A stretch of 64,000 bases of DNA from Algoriphagus taiwanensis (GCF_036245645.1 NZ_BTPE01000001.1:429704-493703), one strand, 5' to 3'; positions 9,900-18,951 are shown, numbered from the stretch's first letter. Translations and numbers: made by a program. The notes: generated by a model not told the origin, from the sequence alone.

Positions 9900-10835
9900 T
9901 TATTTCGCCAGCTTGTCGAGGACATTCATCACTTCTTTCACGTGGCCTCTGGAGGTTTCCAAAAGAGCCTTTTCTTCTTCGTTCAAGTCAAGCTCGATGA
10001 CTTTTTCGATACCGTTTTTGCCTAGGATTACCGGTACTCCCAAGTAGCAATCGTCGATTCCGTATTCTCCGTCCAGCTTGATACAAACCGGGAATACTCT
10101 TCTTTGATTTTTCAGGATCGCTTCTACCATCTGTGCAGCTGCTGAACCCGGTGCATACCAAGCAGAAGTACCCATCAGCTTTACCAATTCACCACCACCG
10201 AATTTGGTTCTTTCGATGATCGCGTCCAGCTTGTCTTTGGCTACAAGCTCAGTGACAGGGATACCCGCCACAGTGGTGTATCGAGGAAGTGGCACCATTG
10301 TATCTCCGTGACCTCCCATCAGGATAGCCTGGATTTCCTTTCCGGATACATTGAGTTCGTCTGCCAAAAATGCTCTGTACCGAGCCGTGTCAAGGATTCC
10401 TGCCATGCCCATTACTTTGGTGCGTGGAAGTCCGGAAGTCAAGTGTGCCTGATAGGTCATGACATCAAGTGGATTGGATACCACGATAATGATCGCGTCA
10501 GGGGAGTATTTGATCACATTCTCGGTGACAGACTTTACGATACCCGCATTAGTTTCGATCAGGTCATCACGGGTCATTCCTGGTTTTCTTGGAAGTCCGG
10601 AAGTGATTACCACTACATCCGAATTGGCTGTTTTGCTGTAATCTGCGGTGCTGCCGACTGTTTTGCTGTCGTATTGATTGATCGGAGCTTTTTGCCAGAT
10701 GTCGAGTGCTTTTCCTTCAGCTACTCCCTCTTTGATGTCTACCAAAACAATCTCCTCGGCTATTTCCCGATAGGCTAAAACATCGGCACAGGTGGCACCT
10801 ACGTTACCTGCACCTACTACAGTTACTTTGCTCAT
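9900..10835 (-). CDS. mdh: Malate dehydrogenase
   Basis: NAD-dependent oxidation of malate to oxaloacetate in the TCA cycle, cytoplasmic. 311 residues, the usual length for the LDH-like bacterial type. Seen: N-terminal Rossmann motif VVGAGNVGATCADVL (about 5-19), acidic residue ending beta-2 (LVDI), substrate arginine loop GLPRKPGMTRDDL, VSNPLDVMTY, and the catalytic histidine motif GGHGDTMVPL. It is a single gene with its own terminator; upstream (10836-10977) there is a possible minus-strand -7 box TATCTTAG. It is one of the most secure calls in the window. Confidence 0.97.
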   Translation of the reverse strand: MSKVTVVGAGNVGATCADVLAYREIAEEIVLVDIKEGVAEGKALDIWQKAPINQYDSKTVGSTADYSKTANSDVVVITSGLPRKPGMTRDDLIETNAGIVKSVTENVIKYSPDAIIIVVSNPLDVMTYQAHLTSGLPRTKVMGMAGILDTARYRAFLADELNVSGKEIQAILMGGHGDTMVPLPRYTTVAGIPVTELVAKDKLDAIIERTKFGGGELVKLMGTSAWYAPGSAAAQMVEAILKNQRRVFPVCIKLDGEYGIDDCYLGVPVILGKNGIEKVIELDLNEEEKALLETSRGHVKEVMNVLDKLAK

Positions 10836-10977
10836 GATTTTGTATGTTTTTTTGAATGAATGCCTTGAAAAGCGGCGCTAAGATATTAAACAACGGCAAG
10901 GAATTGAAGCCGGTTTCAGAATACTTTGGCGGAAGGCAAGGAATTTTGATGAATGAAAACAGGGCCTGATAAACAGC

Positions 10978-11493
10978 CTATTCAAACATCTGTCTGAGGC
11001 TGAAAAATCCGAAAGATTCCCTGTAGGATCGAAACAACCGCTGATTATTGGCATTGTAATACTCAGCTAGGGAGGTCATCATTTTGGCTTTGATTTTCGG
11101 ATTGCTGTCGAAAATTTCCTGAATGGCAAAGTGAGGAATGACGATCAGCTGAGCTTCATCGGAAGTGATGATAGCGGTGTAGGTTCTTTTGGCATTTTCG
11201 ATCAGGGAATTTTCTCCAAAAGCCTCTCCTTTGCCCAGCTCCATGATCGTCTCAAAGTTATCCTTGATATCGATAGTCAGTTCGATGGTGCCTCTTTTTA
11301 TCAAATACATGGCTTGACTGGGGTCTTTGCTGAAAAAGACGATCTCGTCTTTTACATATTTTCGGTGGTGGAGGGTAGGAAGGAATCTCGCCAATTCCTT
11401 TTGCTTCAGCCGCTCAAAAAATTTGGTCCCTTGGAGAAATTCAAACATTTGGATTTCCTCGGGTTCATAGGTTTTGGAAAAAGGATTGCGCAT
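10978..11493 (-). CDS. Stand-alone cyclic-nucleotide-binding domain protein (Crp/Fnr-like, no HTH)
   Basis: 171 residues. The cNMP-binding beta-roll spans about residues 25-140, with the phosphate-binding cassette region at GKGEAFGENSLIENAKRTYT. The C-terminus is a short helical stretch (ALAEYYNANNQRLFRSYRES-like) with no DNA-binding helix-turn-helix, so it is not a normal CRP regulator. The cassette lacks the usual Arg-Thr/Ser pair in its canonical form, so binding of cAMP is uncertain. The start lies 3 bases after the tilS stop, so it is probably co-transcribed with tilS. It may act through protein contacts; that is inference. Confidence 0.82.
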   Translation of the reverse strand: MRNPFSKTYEPEEIQMFEFLQGTKFFERLKQKELARFLPTLHHRKYVKDEIVFFSKDPSQAMYLIKRGTIELTIDIKDNFETIMELGKGEAFGENSLIENAKRTYTAIITSDEAQLIVIPHFAIQEIFDSNPKIKAKMMTSLAEYYNANNQRLFRSYRESFGFFSLRQMFE

Positions 11494-11496
11494 GAT

Positions 11497-12816
11497 TCAG
11501 CTTTTTTTGAAGTAAATGACTTTTCGTGTAGACGGCCCCCGTTTTGCCCAGTCAGCTATCCGGAAGCCGATTACCCAGGCTATTTTTCCACCGGAAACCA
11601 GCACTTTTACCTGTTGTTTTTTGATCAGAGGCACTTTGGAATCAATCAGAAAATCTGAAATCTTCTTCTCTGAATTCATCCCCAAAGGCATAAATCGATC
11701 GCCTTCCTGCCAATTTCTGATTTCTAGAGGAAACTCCAACATATCCGCATCCAATTGAGCATTCTCGGGAGAGACATCTAGGGGGCTTTCCGGGGAAACC
11801 TGTGAAATCCGGTAAGCGCCTTCGGATAATCGAAATTCTGCCGTTTCCTTTTCCAAAGAAATTCCGGCGAAGTCTACAGGCCTTGGTGCAAGATAGATTC
11901 CGGTTCTATCCAGATTGATTAAGTGACTCGGGCTGTAAAAGACCGTTCCCGGTTTGGGTTCCAGTAGAGAGGAATAAATCTGATTGGCTTGGTCTGGCTG
12001 GAACCCAAATGGTCGCAGCCAAAAATGGAGAAGACTTGCCGCTCCGGCCTGATGCTGGATGGACGAGTAGGGAAGAAAAGCTCCGTCTTCAGAGGCTTGG
12101 ATGTTAGCGGATTTCCAGGATTCAAAAAGCCCTGAAAAGGCCTTTCCGGTATCCTTAAGCCGGGCAAAGCTCGTGAGCAGATTCGTCCTTGCATCATCTG
12201 CTACCTCATAAAGTGCAGGCAGGGCTTCCAATCTTAGCTTGTTTCGCTTGTAGTCTACTTTGGCATTGGAGCTGTCTTCCCTCCATGCTAGTTGGTGGGA
12301 TTTTGCATAGGATATAAGCTCTTCTTTTGAAAAGGACAATAAAGGCCGGATGAGCCAACCTTTCTTTTCCGCCATGCCGTAGAGTCCTTCTATGCCGGTA
12401 CCACGTAGTAAATTCAGAAAAATGGTTTCTAGTTGATCATCTTCATGGTGGGCCAAAAAGATGCCCTGAAGATGATTTTGAGCCCTTATTTTTTCAAAAA
12501 AATCATACCGAATCTCCCTTGCTGCCATTTGAATGGAAATACCTTTCTGATCAGCGATTTGATGGGTCTCTCCATGATGAAGGTGGAAGGGGATTCCCCA
12601 TTCCATGGATAGTTTTTCTGCAAACTCCGCATCTTGCTCACTTTCAGCTCCTCTCAGGTGGAAATTTACATGTGCGATTTCAAAGCGAACTCCAGATTTC
12701 CAAAGTAGGTGAGCCAAACAAACGCTGTCCACCCCTCCGCTGAAACCAAGCAGGTAGCTCTGATCTTTTTTCAGATCAAGGCGGGGAAGAATTTCGGAAT
12801 TGAAATGATCCAGCAT
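11497..12816 (-). CDS. tilS: tRNA(Ile)-lysidine synthase
   Basis: Modifies C34 of the AUA-reading tRNA-Ile to lysidine using ATP and lysine, which changes both charging and decoding; essential in most bacteria. 439 residues. PP-loop motif GFSGGVDSVCLAHLL near residue 25, HVNFHLRG, and AHHEDDQLETIFLNLLRG are typical TilS motifs; the C-terminal third (RNWQEGDRFMPLGM) matches the tRNA-binding TilS C-terminal domain. It is divergent from the ostA-like gene. A minus-strand -7 box TAATTTTG (12821-12828) sits just before the ATG, without a good TTG partner. Confidence 0.95.
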   Translation of the reverse strand: MLDHFNSEILPRLDLKKDQSYLLGFSGGVDSVCLAHLLWKSGVRFEIAHVNFHLRGAESEQDAEFAEKLSMEWGIPFHLHHGETHQIADQKGISIQMAAREIRYDFFEKIRAQNHLQGIFLAHHEDDQLETIFLNLLRGTGIEGLYGMAEKKGWLIRPLLSFSKEELISYAKSHQLAWREDSSNAKVDYKRNKLRLEALPALYEVADDARTNLLTSFARLKDTGKAFSGLFESWKSANIQASEDGAFLPYSSIQHQAGAASLLHFWLRPFGFQPDQANQIYSSLLEPKPGTVFYSPSHLINLDRTGIYLAPRPVDFAGISLEKETAEFRLSEGAYRISQVSPESPLDVSPENAQLDADMLEFPLEIRNWQEGDRFMPLGMNSEKKISDFLIDSKVPLIKKQQVKVLVSGGKIAWVIGFRIADWAKRGPSTRKVIYFKKS

Positions 12817-12926
12817 CGATCAAAATTAGGTTTTTATTTGGATTAGGGGAAAGGGAGGCAAACGGGAATTTGAATAGTTTTAACCTGATTTATGAGCCTC
12901 AGAGCGGTCGGTCTGCTGGTTTGTGC

Positions 12927-12934
12927 TAATTTTG
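12927..12934 (+). promoter_or_regulatory. -7 box of the OstA-like gene
   Basis: TAATTTTG matches the Bacteroidota TAnnTTTG element and lies 20 bases before the chosen ATG at 12955. No TTG is found at the ideal -33 spacing. Its position inside the longer possible ORF (from 12892) supports the downstream start. Confidence 0.5.
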
Positions 12935-12954
12935 CCCCCGCAGTGTTTGACTAT

Positions 12955-14586
12955 ATGACCCGAATCTCCTTTTTGTTTTGCTTGGTATTGCTGATAAGTT
13001 TTTCCGGGGAAAAGCTCTTCGCTCAGCAAGGATCCACCTTGGAGATCAATCAGGCAGATGTGTTGATCGGAGCCAGTGGTTTTGAGAGACTTGTGGGGAA
13101 TGTGAAAATGAAGCATCAAAATTCCCTGATTTCCTGTGACTCTGCTCATTTTTTTCGAGCTGAAAACAAGGCTAGGCTTTTTGGAAATGTACAAATCAAG
13201 GATGTGGAAGATCCGATTGTCACCAACAGTCGGTATGCGGAGTACGATGGGAATACCAAAATAGCCAAGCTCAGAAACAAAGTTGTTTTCACCAATCAGG
13301 AGACCACGTTGACTACTGAGTTTTTGGATTACAATCGGGAGACCAACGTAGCCACTTATTTCAATGACGGCAAAGTAGTGGACTCTGTCAATGTCCTCAC
13401 CAGTAAGCGAGGAGTCTATGAGATCAACTACGAGAAGATTACCTTCCTGGATGACGTGGTTTTGGTGAATCCGGATTACACGATGAAGACCGATAATCTG
13501 GTTTATCTGACAATCCCAAAGACTGCCGAAACGATCGGTCTTACCAATCTTATTTCCAAAGAAGGGAATACCCTGGATGCCCAGAATGGGAGCTTTTACG
13601 ATACCCAAAAGAAACAATTCCGGTTTTTTGACGGAATCGTGGAGACTGAGGAAAGTCGAGTCAAAGCGATGGAGTTGTTTTATGATGAAAACCTGGCCTA
13701 CTACGAGGGCAAGGAGGATGTCCGAGTTCTCAACAAAGAGCAGCAGACTGAAGTGTTTGGAGATGAAGGGAAATACTGGGAGGAGAGAAAATATAGCCTG
13801 GTCTATGGAAAAAGTCTAGTGAGAAGGTACTTTGAAAAGGATACCTTATACATGACCGCAGACACGCTGATCTCTCAAGACAGTGAAGCGGATACAGCCA
13901 AGTATCTTTTGGCTTTCAAATCCATAAAGCTCTATAAAACAGACTTGTCAGGCCTTGCTGATTCTTTGTTATACAACTATTCGGACTCATCCATCCAGCT
14001 ATTTCAGAAACCTGTCCTTTGGAATCAAAAAAGTCAGATCTCAGCAGACAGCATGGTTTTTTATATCGCCAATGAAAATCTGGACCGGGTGAGAATGAAG
14101 GATAAGGCTTTTGCCATCATGACCGATACGTTATTAAACTTCAATCAAATGAAAGGGCGACAGATGGATGGGAAGTTTGTCGAGGGGCAGATTCAGACGC
14201 TGGAGGTCGTAGGGAATGCGGAATCCCTATACTATGCGCTGGAAGCAGATACTGTAAATCAAGGGATCAATAAAATCCTGAGTGCCTCCATCAAGATGGA
14301 CTTTGAAGAGGGTGCTGTAAGGAGGGCGAATTTTTCGGTTAGACCCGATGGGAAGTTTACACCGGTTCAGCTGATTACTGAAGAAAATTCTCGACTGGAA
14401 GGCTTTCAATGGAGGATCGAGGAAAAACCTACCAAAGAGACTATCGATGCCTGGAGAAAAGTTGAGGAAATCGATTCTAAGCAAAAAAATCTTTTCAATG
14501 AGCCGGATGTCAAGCTGATGATGCCGACAGAGGAAGAAATACAAAATCAACTCAAAAAATCGGGGTTTGGCCCTGATAAACCGTAG
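12955..14586 (+). CDS. OstA/LptA-like organic solvent tolerance family protein
   Basis: Exported protein of 543 residues with a signal peptide (TRISFLFCLVLLISFSGEKLFAQQ). The region after it (LEINQADVLIGASG, LVGNVKMKHQNSLISCDSAHFF, ARLFGNVQIKD) shows the repeated short beta strands of the OstA/LptA beta-jellyroll. Bacteroidota carry such long OstA-like proteins, presumed to work in lipopolysaccharide transport across the periplasm. Strand repeats continue to about residue 460. The ATG at 12955 was chosen because 21 residues of the longer ORF precede a perfect signal peptide and include the promoter box. Confidence 0.85.
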   Translation: MTRISFLFCLVLLISFSGEKLFAQQGSTLEINQADVLIGASGFERLVGNVKMKHQNSLISCDSAHFFRAENKARLFGNVQIKDVEDPIVTNSRYAEYDGNTKIAKLRNKVVFTNQETTLTTEFLDYNRETNVATYFNDGKVVDSVNVLTSKRGVYEINYEKITFLDDVVLVNPDYTMKTDNLVYLTIPKTAETIGLTNLISKEGNTLDAQNGSFYDTQKKQFRFFDGIVETEESRVKAMELFYDENLAYYEGKEDVRVLNKEQQTEVFGDEGKYWEERKYSLVYGKSLVRRYFEKDTLYMTADTLISQDSEADTAKYLLAFKSIKLYKTDLSGLADSLLYNYSDSSIQLFQKPVLWNQKSQISADSMVFYIANENLDRVRMKDKAFAIMTDTLLNFNQMKGRQMDGKFVEGQIQTLEVVGNAESLYYALEADTVNQGINKILSASIKMDFEEGAVRRANFSVRPDGKFTPVQLITEENSRLEGFQWRIEEKPTKETIDAWRKVEEIDSKQKNLFNEPDVKLMMPTEEEIQNQLKKSGFGPDKP

Positions 14587-14650
14587 TTCATTTTTCCCTA
14601 ATGGAAGTATTTCTTCCTGAACGAATACTTTTCTTCCCTCAAGTGCAAAA

Positions 14651-14668
14651 GGTTAACAACAATTAACC
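14651..14668. repeat. Operator-like inverted repeat
   Basis: GGTTAA-caacaa-TTAACC, a perfect 6-6-6 inverted repeat just upstream of the promoter at 14679-14707. The position suits a regulator site; the regulator is unknown. Confidence 0.4.
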
Positions 14669-14678
14669 GTGAAATTTA

Positions 14679-14707
14679 TTGTATTGGCAACCTAAAAGTT
14701 ATTTTTG
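14679..14707 (+). promoter_or_regulatory. Promoter of the T9SS sorting-domain gene
   Basis: TTG (14679-14681), an 18-base spacer and TATTTTTG (14700-14707) fit the Bacteroidota consensus TTG-N19-TAnnTTTG with a spacer one base short. The expected 5' leader is about 50 bases. Confidence 0.7.
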
Positions 14708-14765
14708 TACGTATATTAATAGACTTTATTCCACCTCAGTATCGGCTTATTGATTAGTATTTTAC

Positions 14766-15476
14766 ATGAAACTCCTGCTTAAAATTTTTCTGTCCATTTT
14801 TTTGGCACTGCCCGTGGTGTCTCTGGCGCAGGATGTGCAGGTGCTGAGTGAGGGTTTGGATTTCAGAGGGGCGATTGGAAGTAGTCAGCGAAAAACCATT
14901 CTTCTTCAAAACACCTCCGCCCAATCTAAAACCTACATTCTAAAGAATCTTCGGGGTAGTGTGGGTTCTTCTCAAAAAGTAAGAGTATGTATCGGAGAGC
15001 AATGCTTCGATCCAAAGCGAGATTTGGCAAAGATCAATATCAAGCTTCAGCCGGGAGAAATTTTCACAGATTTGTATCTGGAATTTGAATCAGGGATTGT
15101 GGAAACACGTGGAAGTTTTGATCTTTTATTTGTCAACGTAGAAAATTTAAGAGACAACTTCATCGTTGAAGCAAAGTATGAAGTAGAGGCTGAGGCGGTC
15201 AATGATTTCTTTCATAAGGATATTCAAATCAGTGAAATATACCCCAATCCAAGCAACAGGGTCGCTCAATTGGACTATGAAATCATCAATCCAAAATCCA
15301 AGGCGAAAATTTCGATCAACAGCTTCATTGGCAATCCTATTGCCGAGTATGACTTGGACCCTACCCGAAACTCCCTGGTGATCAATGTCGCTGAATTCCA
15401 GCCTGGAGTTTACTTCTACACCCTTTTTGTGGACAACAAAAATGTGGTAACCAAAAAGCTCCAAGTGAAGAAGTAA
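14766..15476 (+). CDS. Secreted protein with C-terminal T9SS sorting domain
   Basis: 236 residues. The signal peptide (LLLKIFLSIFLALPVVSLAQ) is followed by a beta-rich region to about 140 (ILLQNTSAQSKTYILKNLRG, two cysteines in VRVCIGEQCFD). The C-terminus from about 155 (ISEIYPNPSNRVAQLDYEI, then PGVYFYTLFVDNKNVVTKKL) is a type A sorting domain, which sends proteins through the type IX secretion system and is normally cleaved at the cell surface. The first half has no enzyme motif, and the small size suggests a surface or accessory protein. It is a single gene with its own promoter and an operator-like repeat. Confidence 0.85.
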   Translation: MKLLLKIFLSIFLALPVVSLAQDVQVLSEGLDFRGAIGSSQRKTILLQNTSAQSKTYILKNLRGSVGSSQKVRVCIGEQCFDPKRDLAKINIKLQPGEIFTDLYLEFESGIVETRGSFDLLFVNVENLRDNFIVEAKYEVEAEAVNDFFHKDIQISEIYPNPSNRVAQLDYEIINPKSKAKISINSFIGNPIAEYDLDPTRNSLVINVAEFQPGVYFYTLFVDNKNVVTKKLQVKK

Positions 15477-15500
15477 GCCATTCTCCCTTGGATTATCCCC

Positions 15501-15530
15501 TTGAATCTCAATAATTATCCCGTATATTTG
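15501..15530 (+). promoter_or_regulatory. Promoter of bamD-rpoZ-coaBC
   Basis: TTG (15501-15503), exactly 19 bases, then TATATTTG (15523-15530): a perfect match to the Bacteroidota housekeeping promoter. It lies 18 bases before the bamD start, giving a very short leader. Confidence 0.82.
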
Positions 15531-15547
15531 CGGTCTTGTAAATTAGC

Positions 15548-16432
15548 ATGCAGTACAAATCCATCCTTTTCCTGTTTTTCTTCGCGGTACTTGCCTCTTG
15601 TGGACCTTTCAACAAGCTGGAGAAAAGTACCAATTGGGAAGAATTATACAACGGCGCCAACCGCTACTATCAAGAAGGAGAGTACAACAAAGCCATCATT
15701 CTCTATGAAAAAGTCCTCCCTGTAATCAAGGGTTCGGAAAAGGCAGAAATGGCGGAATACAATTATGCCAACTGTCATTTCAAAACCAAAAGGTATATCG
15801 AGGCAGCAGGCTATTTCAACAACTTTTTCAGAACCTACAATCGTAGCCCCTTGGCAGAAGAGGCTTTGTTTATGCACGCTTATTCGCTATACCTCGATTC
15901 TCCGGATTATAATTTGGATCAGCAAAGCAGCAGGGAAGCCGTTGCTGCCATTCAGCAGTTTGTGACCAGATTCCCAGGCTCTGCTAGCTATGAGCGGGCG
16001 ATGGAAATGTTGGGAGATCTAGAGGATAGGTTTGAGCAAAAGTCATTCAGCGAGGCTATGATGTACTACAGACTCAAAGATGGCCTCTACCCGGGGGACT
16101 TTTACCGTGCCTGTATCATCAACTTTCAGAATTTTATCAAAGACTATCCCGAAAGCAAGCACAATGAGGAGCTTGCTGTAAAACTGGTAGAGGTAGCCTA
16201 TGGCTATGCTGAAAATAGCACCTTTACCAAAAAAGAGGAAAGATTGAACGATGCAATTAGATTTGCGGGGGATTTCTACCGGAGATATCCAAACAGCGGA
16301 TTTACCTCGGAAGTCAAAAAATTTGAATCCGAAGCAAGAAAAGAATACGAAGATCACATGAAGCTAAAAGCGGAGTACAACGAAAGTCAGGGACTTCAAA
16401 ACTCCGGTCAAGTGACTTCTACTGATAATTAA
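15548..16432 (+). CDS. bamD: Outer-membrane assembly lipoprotein BamD
   Basis: Periplasm-facing lipoprotein of the BAM complex, which inserts beta-barrel proteins in the outer membrane. 294 residues. The signal peptide ends in a lipobox (AVLASCGPF; Cys at about residue 18). TPR-like helical repeats follow: YQEGEYNKAIILYEKVLP, YIEAAGYFNNFFRTYNRSPLAEEALFMHAYSLY, AAIQQFVTRFPGSASYERAMEML and ACIINFQNFIKDYPESKHNEE. It is followed by rpoZ after 26 bases and coaBC, the common Bacteroidota order, under a consensus promoter. Confidence 0.94.
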   Translation: MQYKSILFLFFFAVLASCGPFNKLEKSTNWEELYNGANRYYQEGEYNKAIILYEKVLPVIKGSEKAEMAEYNYANCHFKTKRYIEAAGYFNNFFRTYNRSPLAEEALFMHAYSLYLDSPDYNLDQQSSREAVAAIQQFVTRFPGSASYERAMEMLGDLEDRFEQKSFSEAMMYYRLKDGLYPGDFYRACIINFQNFIKDYPESKHNEELAVKLVEVAYGYAENSTFTKKEERLNDAIRFAGDFYRRYPNSGFTSEVKKFESEARKEYEDHMKLKAEYNESQGLQNSGQVTSTDN

Positions 16433-16458
16433 AACAAGGAAAATTTAAATTTATCGAT

Positions 16459-16770
16459 ATGGCAATCAATCCATCCATCATTACCCGAGACTTGGATAAA
16501 GTAGCAGAACCAACCGGCAACATCTACGAATCCATCCACATCGTGGGACAGCGGGCCAAGCAGATTTCCAGCAATCTCAAGGAAGAGTTGAATAACAAAC
16601 TTTCTGAGTTTGCATCCACTGTTGATAACCTTGAGGAGGTTTTCGAAAACAAAGAACAAATCGAAATCTCCAAATTCTATGAAAGAATGCCTAAGCCTTC
16701 CACGTTAGCAATGGAAGAATTTATGGAAGGAAAGGTATATCACAGATTCCCTGACCAAGAGCAAGGGTAA
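16459..16770 (+). CDS. rpoZ: RNA polymerase omega subunit, Bacteroidota type
   Basis: 103 residues. The core NIYESIHIVGQRAKQISSNLKEELNNKLSEF carries the conserved omega helix that clamps the beta' C-terminus; the N-terminal ITRDLDKVAEPTGN form is usual in Bacteroidota. It stabilises RNA polymerase. It sits between bamD and coaBC with five bases to the latter, so the three form an operon. Confidence 0.92.
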   Translation: MAINPSIITRDLDKVAEPTGNIYESIHIVGQRAKQISSNLKEELNNKLSEFASTVDNLEEVFENKEQIEISKFYERMPKPSTLAMEEFMEGKVYHRFPDQEQG

Positions 16771-16775
16771 TTCCA

Positions 16776-17984
16776 ATGAATTTAAAAGGAAAGCGGATTC
16801 TATTGGGGGTGACAGGCAGTATAGCTGCTTACAAGTCGGCCCTTTTGACCCGCCTTCTGATCAAATCCGGGGCAGAAGTGCAAATCATCATGAGCGCTTC
16901 TGCCCTTGATTTTATTACCCCATTGACTTTGGCTACCCTGTCCAAAAAGCCTGTGTTGAGTGAGTTTTCCAACAAAAAAACAGGAGAATGGAGCAACCAT
17001 GTGGAGCTGGGACTTTGGGCCGATCTTTTTATAGTAGCCCCGCTGAGCGCCAATACCTTGGCCAAGTTTGCCAACGGGCTTTGTGACAATTTGCTAAGCG
17101 CTACGTATCTATCTGCACGCTGCCCGGTGATGGTCGCCCCTGCAATGGATTTGGATATGTACCAGCATCCTTCAGTCCAATCCAATTTGCACAGGTTGCA
17201 ATCTTTTGGCAATCTGGTTTTGGAAGCAGAAAGTGGAGAATTGGCCAGTGGGCTAAGCGGTCAAGGGCGAATGATGGAGCCTGAGCATATCCTTGAGCAC
17301 GTAGCCTTATTTTTTCAGAGCCAAAGTGACTTTTCAGGAAAAAAAGTCCTTATCACCATGGGCCCAACCCAAGAGGCTATTGATCCCGTCAGGTTCATCA
17401 GTAATCATTCCAGTGGGAAAATGGGGCTTTCGATCGCCAGATCTTTTGCCCATCGAGGCGCTGAAGTGCACATAGTCTCAGGTCCGGTCTCTTTGGACTT
17501 TTCCAAAGATCAATTATCCGTCACTCGAGTTCATTCGGCAAATGAAATGTTTGATGCATGTCAAGCACTTCATCCTCAAATGGATATTTGTGTATTTGCG
17601 GCAGCTGTGGCAGATTATGCTCCTGCTCAGGTAGCCTGGGAAAAGATCAAAAAGGATGATTCTTCTCTTTCCTTGGATTTGGTGAAAAACGTAGATATAG
17701 CCAAGGAATTGGGCAAAGTGAAGGGCTCAAGGCAGCTTCATATTGGTTTTGCACTGGAAACTGAAAATGAAGAGCAAAACGCAAAGGCGAAACTGGACAA
17801 GAAAAACTTTGATTTGATCGTTCTTAATTCTGCAAAGGAAGAGGGAGCCGGGTTCAGGCATGATACGAACAAGGTGAGGATTTTCCACAAAGACGGAAAA
17901 GAGTTTAATTCAGACCTTCTTCCCAAAGAACAGATTGCCGAACTGATTCTGGATCAAATCAAAAATATTCCGGTTTGGGTTTGA
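16776..17984 (+). CDS. coaBC: Bifunctional phosphopantothenoylcysteine decarboxylase / phosphopantothenate-cysteine ligase
   Basis: Two steps of coenzyme A synthesis. 402 residues. The CoaC flavin domain, about 1-180, shows GVTGSIAAYKSALLTRLLI, the catalytic-histidine segment EWSNHVELGLWADLF, APLSANTLAKFANGLCDNLL and the PAMDLDMY substrate clamp. The CoaB domain, about 188-402, starts KKVLITMGPTQEAIDPVRFI and has SNHSSGKMG and AAAVADYAP. Full length and intact. Confidence 0.96.
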   Translation: MNLKGKRILLGVTGSIAAYKSALLTRLLIKSGAEVQIIMSASALDFITPLTLATLSKKPVLSEFSNKKTGEWSNHVELGLWADLFIVAPLSANTLAKFANGLCDNLLSATYLSARCPVMVAPAMDLDMYQHPSVQSNLHRLQSFGNLVLEAESGELASGLSGQGRMMEPEHILEHVALFFQSQSDFSGKKVLITMGPTQEAIDPVRFISNHSSGKMGLSIARSFAHRGAEVHIVSGPVSLDFSKDQLSVTRVHSANEMFDACQALHPQMDICVFAAAVADYAPAQVAWEKIKKDDSSLSLDLVKNVDIAKELGKVKGSRQLHIGFALETENEEQNAKAKLDKKNFDLIVLNSAKEEGAGFRHDTNKVRIFHKDGKEFNSDLLPKEQIAELILDQIKNIPVWV

Positions 17985-18012
17985 GCGAGGGAATTTTGCT
18001 AAGTTTAAATCC

Positions 18013-18915
18013 ATGAAGCGAACCTCACTTTTACTTCTCTTTTTTCTTTCAGTAGTAAAGCTCTCTGCTCAAGAGTTGAACTTCACTGTAATCATTAACA
18101 GTGACCGTTCACGATTCCAAAACACGGATATTTTTTCCCAGATGAAGACCAATTTTGAGCAGTTTCTCAATGGTCGATCCTGGACAGATGATGAGTTTCG
18201 CCCTGAGGAAAGAATCAAAGGGAACTTGCTGATTACCATCAATGATGTGCCCCAAGTCGGGATATACAGTGCCACAGTACAGGTACAGGTGGTCAGACCG
18301 GTCTATGGGACTAATTATGAATCTCTGCTTTTCAATTTTGCAGACAGAAGCTGGAACTTTGAATATATCGAATCCCAACCTCTGGAATTCAACCGCTTTT
18401 CCTTTTTGAACAACATCAGTTCCCTCTTGGCTTTTTATGCCTACATCTCATTGGGGATTGATTATGATTCCTTCTCCAACCGTGGAGGGAATCCGTACTT
18501 TGAAATTGCCAATGAAATAGTAAACAATGCGCAGCAATCGGGCAGACCCGGTTGGGTACAAAATCCCAATGACCGGCGAAGCAGGTATTGGCTGATCAAT
18601 GACATTTTTGTTTCTCCTGTCTATTCTCCGATTCGGGATGCCTACTATCTCTATCATCGACAGGGTATGGATTTGATCCAGATTGATGAAGAGAAGGCCT
18701 ACACGAATATTCTTGAAGCGATTCGTCTCGTCGCGCAGGCAAACAAACTTCAGCCTAATGGGATTTTTACCATCAGTTTTATGGATGCCAAAGGGGATGA
18801 AATCTCTCAGGTACTAAAAAATGCCCCATTTGAAATACGGGATGAAGCCGTAAAGCTCCTTTTGGAAGTAGACCCAAACAATGCCAAAAAGTACAACGAA
18901 CTGCTGAGAAGCTAG
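18013..18915 (+). CDS. DUF4835 family exported protein
   Basis: 300 residues with a signal peptide (LLLFFLSVVKLSAQ). The sequence ELNFTVIINSDR at the mature N-terminus and NRSFLNNISSLLAFYAYISLGIDYDSFSNRGG-type centre agree with DUF4835, a Bacteroidota-restricted family that typically sits between coaBC and recN, as here. The function is not known. It begins 28 bases after coaBC and ends 36 bases before recN, so it is likely in the same transcript. Confidence 0.86.
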   Translation: MKRTSLLLLFFLSVVKLSAQELNFTVIINSDRSRFQNTDIFSQMKTNFEQFLNGRSWTDDEFRPEERIKGNLLITINDVPQVGIYSATVQVQVVRPVYGTNYESLLFNFADRSWNFEYIESQPLEFNRFSFLNNISSLLAFYAYISLGIDYDSFSNRGGNPYFEIANEIVNNAQQSGRPGWVQNPNDRRSRYWLINDIFVSPVYSPIRDAYYLYHRQGMDLIQIDEEKAYTNILEAIRLVAQANKLQPNGIFTISFMDAKGDEISQVLKNAPFEIRDEAVKLLLEVDPNNAKKYNELLRS

Positions 18916-18926
18916 CCTTGATTTTT

Positions 18927-18934
18927 TAGCTTTG
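18927..18934 (+). promoter_or_regulatory. Possible -7 box before recN
   Basis: TAGCTTTG fits TAnnTTTG and lies 17 bases before the recN ATG, but there is no TTG at -33. It would allow recN to be transcribed apart from the upstream operon. Confidence 0.4.
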
Positions 18935-18951
18935 CTCTGAGTAATCCCGCC

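Noticed and set aside
12880..13617. 245-codon open frame on the minus strand
   Set aside because: Antisense to the OstA-like gene, which has a signal peptide and repeated beta strands; no credible motif in the antisense frame.
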